A stretch of 64,000 bases of DNA. Source: an uncultured Bacteroidales bacterium. Its GTDB lineage: Bacteria > Bacteroidota > Bacteroidia > Bacteroidales > FEN-979. The translations under genes and the position numbers were made by a program. The DNA is taken from positions 186,001-250,000 of the forward strand of contig CAISRB010000011.1 in the NCBI GenBank assembly GCA_903887775.1, given 5' to 3'. The number at the start of each line of letters is the position of its first letter. Position 1 is the stretch's first letter. The notes under the pieces were generated by a model that was given only the letters and a program-made list of their open reading frames with translations, ran no database searches and was not told the origin of the DNA. This document shows positions 1 through 8,150 of the stretch, one piece after another.

Positions 1-1836
1 AGGGCATTTTTTCTGGCAAATATTACAGCCGTTACAAAGATCGACATCGATATAAAAGCTGCGCAGGTCATGGCAGACTCCTGCTGAGCATTTACGGTCG
101 AAAATATGTTCTTCAAATTCCTCCCTGAACCACTTGAGTGAACTCAGGACCGGGTTGGGTGCATTCCGTCCCAGGCCGCAAAGCGAAGTGTCACGGATGA
201 CACTGGCAAGGTTTTCAAGCTGAACCACTCCTTTGAAGCGTTCAAGAGTCTCATGCGTGGATTCTTCTTTAGGCCTTTTTGTAATACCCTCCAGTATATC
301 GAGCATCTTGCTTGTACCCTCCCTGCATGGGATGCATTTACCACAACTCTCATTCTGCAGAAACTCAATGAAATACCTTGCAAGGTTTACCATGCAGGTC
401 TTATCGTCAAGGATGATGAGCCCTCCAAGACCGAGGTTGACCCCTTTATCAGACAGTGCTTCGTAATCTAGAGGAGTTTCCAGATCAGCAGGGGGAATGC
501 ATACCCCTGATGGCCCTCCGAGCTGAACAGCCTTTAATGCCCTGCCATCTTTCACTCCCCCGGCAATCTGGCTGATGATTGTTGAAAAAGTGAGACCCAT
601 CGGGACTTCGATAAACCCGGTATAAACAGATTTTCCTGCTATTGAAAATAATTTCGTGCCTTTTGAGTATTTGGTTCCAACAGCTTTGAACCATCCCGGA
701 CCGTTCTCAAGGATACCCGGGACATTGGCAAGGGTTTCTACATTATTGATCACGGTCGGGTGTTCCCAAAGGCCTTTCTCGGCGGGAAAAGGAGGTTTCG
801 ACCTGGGTAACCCTCGCTGACCCTCAAGGCTCGAAAGTAAGGCCGTTTCTTCTCCACACACAAAAGCGCCGGCTCCCTGCCTGATGCTGACCGAAAGATT
901 AAATCCGCTCCCAAAGATATCTTCCCCGATCATGCCATAATCTTTTGCCTGCCCTATGGCCTGTTCAAGTATTTTCAAGGAGTTCTCATAGTCAGTCCTG
1001 ACATAGATTATCGCCTGGCTCGCTCCGATTGCATAGGCAGCAATGGCTATGCCTTCAATTACCCGGTGAGGGTCGCTTTCAATTACAGCCCGGTCCATGA
1101 ATGCCCCGGGATCACTCTCGTCGGCGTTGCAGATCATGAATTTCTGGTCTCCTGCAGTATCAAGGGCCACTTTCCATTTTTTGCCTGTCGGATATCCGCC
1201 GCCTCCGCGCCCCCTTAACTCACTCTGTTCAATGATTTCGCAGATCTTATCAGCCGGGTAATTCAAAACAGTCTTGTAAAGCGATTTATATCCGCCTCTT
1301 ACAATATAATCCTCAATGGATGCCGGACTGATAATACCGGCATTTTTTAATATATGCCTTCTTTGGAGGCTGAACCAGGAAATCTGCTCAAGCATTGGAA
1401 TGTTCGGCCATTCCTCAAGGCCATCCTGTTTATATTGCCCAAGAATGTGATCATCCGGCAAAGTATGGTGAAACACCGAATTCAGTATATCTTCAACTTT
1501 ATCCTCTGTCACATTCCGGAAAGATAAGCGGGTTTTACCCGGCAACTGAATGTCGAGAAGGGGCTCGGCGGAACAAAATCCGGTGCAGCCAACCTCGATA
1601 ATGTCGGCACTGAACCTGGCTTCGGAGAGATAGCTGTTAATTTTCCCGAGGGTGGCTTTAGCTCCTGAAATACTACCGGAGGTTCCTGTTCCCAGGTATA
1701 TTACCGGCCTTGAGATTTTATCTCGCCTGATCACGGCAACTCTTTCGGTTGTTGAAGCATCAAAAATCCCGGAATAATTCTTGATGACTTTCTCGACCAG
1801 GAACGCTCTGTTGTCTGTTATAGCTTGTGTTGGCAT
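1..1836 (-). CDS. hydB: NADH-binding subunit HydB/NuoF of an [FeFe]-hydrogenase, C-terminus cut by window edge
   Basis: The frame is open from an ATG at 1836 to position 1, 612 codons, with no stop in the window. Order of domains: thioredoxin-like N-terminal domain (about residues 1-130), NuoF core with FMN/NADH-binding glycine-rich motifs (ELRGRGGGGYPTGKKW and CGEETALLSSLEGQRG), the 4Fe-4S motif ESCGKCIPCREG, then the start of a C-terminal 2[4Fe-4S] ferredoxin (CNGCNICQKKCP) where the window ends. This is the HydB layout of trimeric electron-bifurcating hydrogenases. It begins 1 nt after the hydC stop, so the two are one operon; hydA may follow outside the window. Odd: in the thioredoxin-like domain the usual GTCG reads GTSG, so one of its cluster cysteines is missing while CTGFC remains. 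A NuoF of a formate dehydrogenase is the alternative. Confidence 0.9.
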   Translation of the reverse strand, partial: MPTQAITDNRAFLVEKVIKNYSGIFDASTTERVAVIRRDKISRPVIYLGTGTSGSISGAKATLGKINSYLSEARFSADIIEVGCTGFCSAEPLLDIQLPGKTRLSFRNVTEDKVEDILNSVFHHTLPDDHILGQYKQDGLEEWPNIPMLEQISWFSLQRRHILKNAGIISPASIEDYIVRGGYKSLYKTVLNYPADKICEIIEQSELRGRGGGGYPTGKKWKVALDTAGDQKFMICNADESDPGAFMDRAVIESDPHRVIEGIAIAAYAIGASQAIIYVRTDYENSLKILEQAIGQAKDYGMIGEDIFGSGFNLSVSIRQGAGAFVCGEETALLSSLEGQRGLPRSKPPFPAEKGLWEHPTVINNVETLANVPGILENGPGWFKAVGTKYSKGTKLFSIAGKSVYTGFIEVPMGLTFSTIISQIAGGVKDGRALKAVQLGGPSGVCIPPADLETPLDYEALSDKGVNLGLGGLIILDDKTCMVNLARYFIEFLQNESCGKCIPCREGTSKMLDILEGITKRPKEESTHETLERFKGVVQLENLASVIRDTSLCGLGRNAPNPVLSSLKWFREEFEEHIFDRKCSAGVCHDLRSFYIDVDLCNGCNICQKKCP

Positions 1837-1837
1837 G

Positions 1838-2290
1838 TTACTCGGTTTTTTCCCTTAGTGAACGGATCAGCGTATGCAGCTCAGCCAAACTCAGGTGATG
1901 ATAAGTTTTATCGTTGATCCTGATCACAGGAGACTGGCTACATCCACCCATGCAACTCACTGTTTCAAAACTGAACTTCTTATCCCTGCTCAGGGAACCA
2001 GCTTTTACTTTCAGAAGTTTTTCGATTTCCTTCAGGTAGGATGTTGAACTGCAGAGATAACACGATGTACCACGGCAAACCTGGATATGGTACTTGCCTT
2101 TTTGTTTAAACCGAAACTGATCGTAAAAGGTGGCTACCCCGTATATTTTGTTAGTAGGGATATTGAGATGGGCCGAAACCCTCTCAATAATCTCGTCGGT
2201 AAGGTAGCCGTTTTCCTTCTGAATTTCCTGAAGAAGAGGGATGAGGTTCTCAGGCTTCTTCAGGATGTACTTTTCAAAAATATGATCCAT
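1838..2290 (-). CDS. hydC: HydC/NuoE-like [2Fe-2S] thioredoxin-fold subunit, locus 0
   Basis: A 150-residue NuoE-family protein, the normal family length. The four cluster cysteines are present as C-x4-C (CRGTSC) and C-x3-C (CMGGC), and the helical N-terminus (ILKKPENLIPLLQEIQKENGYL) followed by YGVATFYDQFRF is typical of the family. In HydABC and NuoEF the protein carries one [2Fe-2S] cluster next to the NADH/FMN subunit. It is the first gene of the operon that continues into the truncated hydB. The 243-bp divergent spacer upstream holds Rex-like operators and is shared with the sensory hydrogenase gene. Confidence 0.92.
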   Translation of the reverse strand: MDHIFEKYILKKPENLIPLLQEIQKENGYLTDEIIERVSAHLNIPTNKIYGVATFYDQFRFKQKGKYHIQVCRGTSCYLCSSTSYLKEIEKLLKVKAGSLSRDKKFSFETVSCMGGCSQSPVIRINDKTYHHLSLAELHTLIRSLREKTE

Positions 2291-2428
2291 AAGAATCGTT
2301 TTGAATTGGGTCCCGCGTTTTATCCCTCTATAGTCTTTTTTGCATCAAGCGAAGGGCTTTCAGAGGTTCTTGTCATTGATTCAATCATTTACAAAAATAA
2401 TATAATAATTTCAATTATAAAAATATTA

Positions 2429-2446
2429 TTGTTAAATATTTAGCAT
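2429..2446. promoter_or_regulatory. Second, weaker Rex-like operator
   Basis: TTGTTAAATATTTAGCAT matches TTGTTAAnnnnTTAACAA at 12 of 14 fixed positions. It abuts the better site at 2446-2463, so the two could form a tandem operator. Because the spacer is very AT-rich this one could be chance. Confidence 0.35.
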
Positions 2447-2463
2447 TGTTAATAAATAAACAA
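2446..2463. promoter_or_regulatory. Predicted Rex operator between hydC (locus 0) and the sensory hydrogenase gene
   Basis: TTGTTAATAAATAAACAA fits the Rex consensus TTGTTAAnnnnTTAACAA at 13 of 14 fixed positions. It lies mid-way in the divergent spacer, 156 bp from the hydC start and 80 bp from the sensory hydrogenase start, so it could serve either or both. Rex is an NADH/NAD+-responsive repressor known to control hydrogenases in other anaerobes; its action here is inferred from the motif. Confidence 0.6.
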
Positions 2464-2542
2464 TAAATGAGTTTTGATTATTGTGTAAAAAAAACAAGGC
2501 AAAATAAGCGAAAGAAGCGGTTTATTAGTAATTTTGACGATT

Positions 2543-4411
2543 ATGACTGATTCTCCTTTATTCGAAATTCACAGGGAAACCTGTATTAAATGCTATTCCT
2601 GTGTGAGGATTTGTCCGGTCAAAGCTATAAAGGTTGAGGTGAACAACGAATTTCCTTTGATTATCAGTAGTCGCTGTATCGGTTGCGGCAGCTGTTACAA
2701 GGCTTGTTCACCCGGGGCAATATCCTACCGGTCTTCCATTCAGGAAACGAAAGACCTTATAGCTTCGGGAGAAAAAGTTGCAGCTATCTGTGACCCTGCA
2801 ATATCGGGTGAATTCCACGACATTACAGATTACCGCAAGTTCGTACAGATGATACGAAATCTGGGTTTTACCTTTGTTACAGAGGTTTCGTTCGGTGTTG
2901 ACCTGGTTGCCAGGGAATATAAAGGACTGCTTGAAGATTTCAAGGGGAAGTACCATATTATGGCCAATTGTCCTGCCGTGGTGTTTTTTATTGAAAAATA
3001 TTATCCTGAGCTTATCAGTAACCTTGCGCCCCTGGTTTCACCCATGCTGGCAACCGCGAAGGTGATACACCAGCGTTATGGACAGGATGTAAAGGTAGTG
3101 GCCATAGGTCCCTGCATTGCCGCAAAAGATGAAGCTTTAAAATTTGACGGGGACGGAAAGATTGATTCGGTTTTAACATTTGCAGAGCTCAGGCAGCTTT
3201 TCACCGAGTTCAATATCCGCGAGAGCCATCTTGAATTTTCAGAATTTGACTCTCCTCTTGGTAACAGGGGGTCGTTATACCCCATAAGCAACGGTATTCT
3301 TCAGGCAGTCGACATCAGTGAGAATCTCCTCAGCGGGAACATTATCACGACCGAGGGCCGGAATAATATGCTGAACGCGGTCAAAGAGATTGATACCAGG
3401 ATCGATCTCATCCGCCATCATTTTAATATTTTTTATGATGACGGATGTTTGATGGGGCCGGGAACTTCCCATGGGGGTGAAAAATTTTTACGGCATACCC
3501 TGGTCACCGATTATGCCAATAAAAGACTGAACTCTCTTGATAAGGATGCTTGGGAGAAGGATCTTCTGGAATTTTCGGCAATAGATCTCAGTCGTTCATA
3601 TACTGCGGATGACCAGAGACTTCCTCAGCCTTCGGAAGAAAAAATCGCTGATGTGCTTGGGATGATCAAACGCGGGGATCAGGCCGATAACAAGATCGGC
3701 TGCGAATCATGCGGGTACGACAACTGCCGGGATTTCGCAGTTGCCATAGCACAGGGGCTTGCCACAACCGATATGTGTCAGATTTTCAGCGGCAGGAACC
3801 GCCAGGAATATATCAAGACCCTCAGGAATACGAACGAGACGCTGGCCAGGACCCAGGAAGCCCTGAGGCTCTCAGAGGAAACCGCAAAACGCGAGAAAGA
3901 AAGCCAGGCGGAGACATCCGTCCTTATATCATCAATGCTCCAGCAACTTGTTTCCGGAGTGGTTATCGTTGATGAGAACCTCAGGATACTTCATGCGAAC
4001 AAGGCGTTTATCAGGATACTCGGAGAGGAAGCGGCAATGGTCGATGAGGTGATCCCCGGTCTGGAAGGGGCGGACCTTAAATCCCTTCTCCCGGTACATT
4101 TCTATAAGATATTTTCTTTTGTTTTGTCTTCGGATGAAAGTGTTGAGAGAAAAGATGTGCAATATCAGGAGGGAATGCTGAATGTTTCGGTTTTTCCCCT
4201 TCGTTCAAAGAAGTTCGTCGGCGGTATTATTCGTGATATGTATATGCCCGAAGTTTACAAGGAGCAGATCATCACAAGGATGAATGAAGTGATTGACCAG
4301 AATTTCGACATGGTCCAGAAAATCGCTTTCCTGTTGGGTGAAGGGGCCGCAAAGACTGAACAGATGCTTAATGCGATCATAGAATCCCATAAATCCCAAA
4401 ACAAAAAGTAA
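2543..4411 (+). CDS. Group C-like sensory [FeFe]-hydrogenase homologue with PAS domain
   Basis: 622 residues from the ATG at 2543; an upstream in-frame TTG at 2534 is less likely. Order: 2[4Fe-4S] ferredoxin (CIKCYSCVRICP, CIGCGSCYKACSP), Fe-hydrogenase large-subunit domain (about 80-370), FeS domain of PF04060 type (CESCGYDNC, then MC about 16 residues on), a short coiled stretch, a PAS domain (about 460-540). The H-cluster motifs are altered as in sensory hydrogenases: L1 reads ANCPAV instead of TSCCPGW and L2 reads GPCIAAKDEA instead of MPCxxKxxE. L3 reads FYDDGCLMGPG, so only one of its two cysteines is present and tyrosine replaces the other. The next gene is a PP2C phosphatase, the probable output. 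Likely senses H2 or redox state rather than turning over H2. Confidence 0.85.
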   Translation: MTDSPLFEIHRETCIKCYSCVRICPVKAIKVEVNNEFPLIISSRCIGCGSCYKACSPGAISYRSSIQETKDLIASGEKVAAICDPAISGEFHDITDYRKFVQMIRNLGFTFVTEVSFGVDLVAREYKGLLEDFKGKYHIMANCPAVVFFIEKYYPELISNLAPLVSPMLATAKVIHQRYGQDVKVVAIGPCIAAKDEALKFDGDGKIDSVLTFAELRQLFTEFNIRESHLEFSEFDSPLGNRGSLYPISNGILQAVDISENLLSGNIITTEGRNNMLNAVKEIDTRIDLIRHHFNIFYDDGCLMGPGTSHGGEKFLRHTLVTDYANKRLNSLDKDAWEKDLLEFSAIDLSRSYTADDQRLPQPSEEKIADVLGMIKRGDQADNKIGCESCGYDNCRDFAVAIAQGLATTDMCQIFSGRNRQEYIKTLRNTNETLARTQEALRLSEETAKREKESQAETSVLISSMLQQLVSGVVIVDENLRILHANKAFIRILGEEAAMVDEVIPGLEGADLKSLLPVHFYKIFSFVLSSDESVERKDVQYQEGMLNVSVFPLRSKKFVGGIIRDMYMPEVYKEQIITRMNEVIDQNFDMVQKIAFLLGEGAAKTEQMLNAIIESHKSQNKK

Positions 4412-4417
4412 GCGGGT

Positions 4418-5602
4418 TTGGACGAAAAGTTTTACATAGAAGTCGTCTGCAAGCAAAAGAACCACGGAGATGCCAGGGTTTGCGGTGATGTGTTTTATAC
4501 ACGAAAGATACGTGAGGAAGGACGTATCATCGCCGTTCTTTCCGACGGCATGGGGCATGGAATAAAAGCAAATATTCTGGCTACACTTACATCGACACTT
4601 GCGCTTAATCTTACGCAGGAACATAAGAGCGTGGAATCAATCGCTGCGACGATAATGAGCACTTTGCCTGTCGACAGTGTCAAGGAGATGAACTATTCAA
4701 CTTTTACCATTGCCGATATTGATGTTGACGGCGAGGTAAAGATACTGGAATACGAAAACCCTAAGACTTTGTTTTTCAGGGGTGCGAGGCGTTTTGAACC
4801 CCAGTGGAACGTCGTTGTCCTGGAAGGTGTGAAGTATGCCGGCAAGGAAGTCCTGACTACAAGTTTCAGGCTCGCAAAGGAAGACCGCATTGTGTTTTGT
4901 TCTGACGGAGTAGTGCAATCCGGGCTGGGTACCGACAAATACCCGATTGGTTTCGGGCAGGAGAATCTTGAAATGCTCCTCACCGACGCCATCCAGGAGG
5001 AACATACAATTTCAGCCGACAGGCTTGCTTCCAAAGTCATTGACAGGGCGAATCTGAACGATGGTTTTCATCCGCGGGATGATATCTCATGTGCTGTTAT
5101 ATATTACCGGGAGCCGAGAAAACTGATGATCTGCAGCGGTCCGCCTGTTGATCCTGCCAACGACAGCCTGATGGCGGGATTGCTTCAGAAATTTGAAGGG
5201 CGGAAGATCATCTCAGGCGCCACCACAGGCGACATGATTGCCCGGGAATGGGGGAAAGAGATTGTCGACAGCAATGTGATGACCGACCCTGATCTGCCAC
5301 CTGTGTCACATATGGATGGGGTAGAGTTAATTACCGAAGGTATTCTGACCCTGAGCAAGGTGAGCGAACTGTTAAAAAAATACAATTCGGCGTATGAACT
5401 TGGCAAAGGCCCTGCCGACCTGATTGTAAAGGCTATTCTTGAAAGCGACAAGATTTATTTTATTGTCGGTACCAACATCAATGTGGCACATCAGGATCCC
5501 ACGCTTCCAATCGAACTTGAACTGAGGCGTACAGTGGTTCACCGGATTGCCCGTACCCTTGACGAGAAGTTCATGAAGGAAGTCTCAATGAAATTTTTCT
5601 GA
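4418..5602 (+). CDS. SpoIIE/PP2C-type serine phosphatase, partner of the sensory hydrogenase
   Basis: 394 residues, starting at a TTG 6 nt after the stop of the sensory hydrogenase gene; no ATG lies near. Residues about 1-225 form a SpoIIE-type PP2C domain with the metal-binding motif LSDGMGHG, CSDGVVQSG and the late DDISCAVIYY. The C-terminal half (about 226-394) has a conserved look (SGPPVDPANDSLM, GATTGDMIAREWG) but I do not know its function. PP2C phosphatases of this kind usually dephosphorylate anti-sigma-factor antagonists, so the hydrogenase-PAS protein may pass its signal through protein dephosphorylation. A bidirectional hairpin terminator follows. Confidence 0.85.
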   Translation: MDEKFYIEVVCKQKNHGDARVCGDVFYTRKIREEGRIIAVLSDGMGHGIKANILATLTSTLALNLTQEHKSVESIAATIMSTLPVDSVKEMNYSTFTIADIDVDGEVKILEYENPKTLFFRGARRFEPQWNVVVLEGVKYAGKEVLTTSFRLAKEDRIVFCSDGVVQSGLGTDKYPIGFGQENLEMLLTDAIQEEHTISADRLASKVIDRANLNDGFHPRDDISCAVIYYREPRKLMICSGPPVDPANDSLMAGLLQKFEGRKIISGATTGDMIAREWGKEIVDSNVMTDPDLPPVSHMDGVELITEGILTLSKVSELLKKYNSAYELGKGPADLIVKAILESDKIYFIVGTNINVAHQDPTLPIELELRRTVVHRIARTLDEKFMKEVSMKFF

Positions 5603-5667
5603 CATCTGCCAAACGCGATGCGTCATACCAGGGAAACAATTTCATCGTCTGGTCTGAAAATGAAAAG

Positions 5668-5694
5668 GCCCGCAGCTGAAAATAAGCTGCGGGC
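5668..5694. terminator. Bidirectional hairpin terminator between convergent genes
   Basis: Perfect 10-bp stem GCCCGCAGCT / AGCTGCGGGC with a 7-nt loop, flanked by an A-rich stretch on the left and ATTT on the right. It sits between the phosphatase gene (+) and hydC (-). Confidence 0.8.
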
Positions 5695-5723
5695 GCATTT
5701 CAAGTATTAACCAAAAACTGATC

Positions 5724-6203
5724 TTAAGTATTGTATTCTGCTATGATGTCGGCAACCCCATCGGGGGCTACGCGTCCGTATACTTTTTCTCCCACCAGTA
5801 CAACGGGAGCGAGACCGCAGGCGCCAACGCATCTGAGACAGCTCAATGAGAATTTTCCGTCGGGAGTAGTTTCACCTACCTGGATCTTGAGCTGGCGTTT
5901 GAATTCTTCAAGCACTTTCTCCGCCCCGCGAACATAACAGGCGGTTCCAAGACAGATGGAGACCGGGTGGATGCCTTTTGGTTGCATCGTGAAGAAAGAA
6001 TAAAAGGTGACCACCCCATAAACATGTGCAACTGAAACATTAAGTTCCTTTGCAATGATTTCCTGGAGCTCGGCCGGAAGGTAGCCGAAAAGGCTCTGTG
6101 CCTTGTGGAGGACATTGATCAGTTCACCCTTTTCATTGTTGAAAGCTTTACAAACATCTTTCAGCTCCTGGATCTTTTTCTCCGATAATTTTATTTTGGC
6201 CAT
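5724..6203 (-). CDS. hydC: HydC/NuoE-like [2Fe-2S] subunit, locus 1
   Basis: 159 residues, NuoE family. Cluster cysteines are present as C-x4-C (CLGTAC) and C-x3-C (CVGAC), with the family motif YGVVTFYSFF. It is the last gene of the locus 1 operon and would supply the [2Fe-2S] thioredoxin-fold subunit of the HydABC complex. It is separated from hydA by a 161-bp spacer filled with an imperfect inverted repeat, which could lower or stabilise its part of the message. Confidence 0.93.
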   Translation of the reverse strand: MAKIKLSEKKIQELKDVCKAFNNEKGELINVLHKAQSLFGYLPAELQEIIAKELNVSVAHVYGVVTFYSFFTMQPKGIHPVSICLGTACYVRGAEKVLEEFKRQLKIQVGETTPDGKFSLSCLRCVGACGLAPVVLVGEKVYGRVAPDGVADIIAEYNT

Positions 6204-6235
6204 AATGCGTATATAATCTGGTAGTATGTTAATTT

Positions 6236-6367
6236 GAAAAAGCGAAAGGCGAAAAGCGAAAAGCGAAATTTTTATTCAGATAAATTTCAAATATTTTTTT
6301 GCTTTTCATTCTATAACTTAACATTTATTCAATTATTTCGCTTCTCGCTTTTCACTTTTCGCTTTTA
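6236..6367. repeat. Imperfect inverted repeat of the GCGAAAAG family
   Basis: The left arm (about 6238-6269) is built of GCGAAAAGC-like steps. The right arm (about 6335-6366) is its reverse complement with roughly four mismatches, and about 65 bp of AT-rich sequence lies between. The right arm runs into the hydA stop codon. The same steps recur at 9645-9719 in the same operon. It could fold as a long hairpin in the hydA-hydC message. Confidence 0.7.
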
Positions 6368-8137
6368 TTCTTCAACAAACACCCCTGCACTCTTATCGAA
6401 GTAATGCGTATGCAGCAGATGGTGTGACTTTTCCCCGCAGGGTTTGCCTAAAAAGTCTTTATACAGTTCAAGTATGAATGGGTTTTCATGTGATTTCCTG
6501 ATGGGTTTGCCTGCATCTTCGCGGTACAAGGCAGAAGCTCTCAGTTTGATTACCTCGGAATCACCGTGGTGGTATGGTTGTCCGCCTCCGCCAATGCACC
6601 CGCCTGGACAAGCCATTATCTCGATAGCATGGAACTGGCTCTTGCCGTCACGTATGTCTTCGAGAAGCTTGCGTGCATTTCCGAGCCCGTGTGCAATGCC
6701 GATGTTTATAGGCAGCCCGTCAAAATCGATTGTAGCATGCCTTACATTTTCGAGCCCGCGGAGTTCTTTAAAATCAACCTTCTCAAGTTTTTTTCCTGTA
6801 TACAGTTCATACGCAGTGCGGCATGCGGCTTCGATCACCCCGCCGGTCGTACCAAAAATGACTGAAGCGCCGGTAGACTCCCCGAGGGGGTTGTCAAAAT
6901 CATCCTCAGGCAGCGAACTAAAGTCAATATTTGAAGCTTTAATGAGATGGGCAAGTTCACGGGTTGATAGTGAAAAATTCACATCAGGATCGCCGTCAAC
7001 TTTGAATTCATCACGCTGGCATTCGTATTTTTTAGCCAGGCAGGGCATGATTGAGACCACGATCATGTTTTTGCGGTTGATGCCCAGTTTCTTTGCAAAA
7101 TACTCCTTTGCAATGGGCCCGAACATCTGCTGGGGTGACTTTGCAGTTGAAGGAATTTCGCGCATTTCGGGAAAATTGTGTTCGAAGAAGTTAACCCAGC
7201 CCGGGCAGCAGGAAGTAAGAATGGGAAGTTTCACATCCTTATCACCCTTAAGGTAACGGGTAAGACGGTCGAGTAGTTCGGTGCCTTCTTCCATGATCGT
7301 AAGGTCAGCGGCGAAGTCAGTGTCGAATACATAGTCAAATCCAAGTCGTCTTAGTGCGGCGACCATCTTACCCGTTACAAGGGTGCCTGGCGCTAGGCCA
7401 AATTCTTCTCCCAGGGCAGCTCTGACGGCAGGTGCTGTCTGAACAACAACAGTCTTTGCAGGATCAGCGAGAGCATTGATAACGTTGCGAGAGTGGTCAA
7501 CTTCAGTCAGGGCACCGGTGGGGCAAACAGATACACATTGTCCACAGTAAGTGCAGGGAGATTTCTCGAGATTCATCTCGAACGCAGGTGCCACAACGGC
7601 CATAAATCCTCTGTTGACGGCGTTCAGCGCGCCTACCGTCTGAACGTCGTTACACATCATTTCACACCGGCGGCACATGATGCATTTATCCACATCCCGG
7701 ATGATGGCAGGCGAAGTATCCTTGCGGTACTTCGACTGCTCACCCTGGTAAGGTATTTCCCTCACGCCGAGTTGCTGTGCCATGCTCTGGAGCTCACAAC
7801 TTCCACTCTTGGCACAGGTAAGACATTCAGCAGGATGATCCGAGAGTATGAGCTCCAGAACGGTTCGGCGTGCGTTCAATACCCTGATGTTATGTGTGTA
7901 AACTTCCATACCCTCGGCTACCATGGTATTACAGGCTGGTGCGAGATTCCGTCTTCCCTTGACTTCAACCACGCAAACGCGGCATCCGCCCGGACGGTTT
8001 TCAATGTTCATGTCCTTCAGTTCGAAGTAGCAAAGGGTAGGTATATCGATGCCAACGGTCTTGGCTGCCTTTAAAAGCGTTGTATTTTCAGGAACCTCTG
8101 CGGTCTTTCCGTCGATGATCAGTTTTATCGTTTTCAT
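6365..8137 (-). CDS. hydA: [FeFe]-hydrogenase catalytic subunit HydA, locus 1 (trimeric NADH-linked type)
   Basis: 590 residues from the ATG at 8137, which has AAAGGAAC upstream and gives a normal start (MKTIKLIIDGKTAEVPENTT); reading further upstream only overlaps hydB. Order: plant-type [2Fe-2S] domain (about 1-80), His-Cys [4Fe-4S] domain, 2[4Fe-4S] ferredoxin (CIMCRRCEMMC, CTYCGQCVSVCP), H-cluster domain. All three H-cluster motifs are canonical: TSCCPGW near 308, MPCLAKKYE near 362, MACPGGCIGGGG near 506. This is the M3/group A3 layout; such enzymes couple H2 to NADH and ferredoxin in the cytoplasm. The full subunit set (thioredoxin-like protein, HydB with C-terminal ferredoxin, HydA, HydC) fits an electron-bifurcating or confurcating enzyme. 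Confidence 0.95.
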   Translation of the reverse strand: MKTIKLIIDGKTAEVPENTTLLKAAKTVGIDIPTLCYFELKDMNIENRPGGCRVCVVEVKGRRNLAPACNTMVAEGMEVYTHNIRVLNARRTVLELILSDHPAECLTCAKSGSCELQSMAQQLGVREIPYQGEQSKYRKDTSPAIIRDVDKCIMCRRCEMMCNDVQTVGALNAVNRGFMAVVAPAFEMNLEKSPCTYCGQCVSVCPTGALTEVDHSRNVINALADPAKTVVVQTAPAVRAALGEEFGLAPGTLVTGKMVAALRRLGFDYVFDTDFAADLTIMEEGTELLDRLTRYLKGDKDVKLPILTSCCPGWVNFFEHNFPEMREIPSTAKSPQQMFGPIAKEYFAKKLGINRKNMIVVSIMPCLAKKYECQRDEFKVDGDPDVNFSLSTRELAHLIKASNIDFSSLPEDDFDNPLGESTGASVIFGTTGGVIEAACRTAYELYTGKKLEKVDFKELRGLENVRHATIDFDGLPINIGIAHGLGNARKLLEDIRDGKSQFHAIEIMACPGGCIGGGGQPYHHGDSEVIKLRASALYREDAGKPIRKSHENPFILELYKDFLGKPCGEKSHHLLHTHYFDKSAGVFVEE

Positions 8138-8150
8138 AACGTTCCTTTTA

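Noticed and set aside
2377-2387. FNR-like palindrome TGATTCAATCA upstream of hydC (locus 0)
   Set aside because: The half-sites are 3 bp apart instead of 4, so it does not fit FNR or CRP spacing.
2529-2536. TAATTTTG as -7 element of the sensory hydrogenase gene
   Set aside because: It ends only 6 nt before the ATG, which would make the message leaderless; no -33 element supports it.
6444-7256. 270-codon open frame on the plus strand
   Set aside because: It is antisense to the conserved H-cluster domain of HydA, Ser/Pro-rich and without similarity to a known family.
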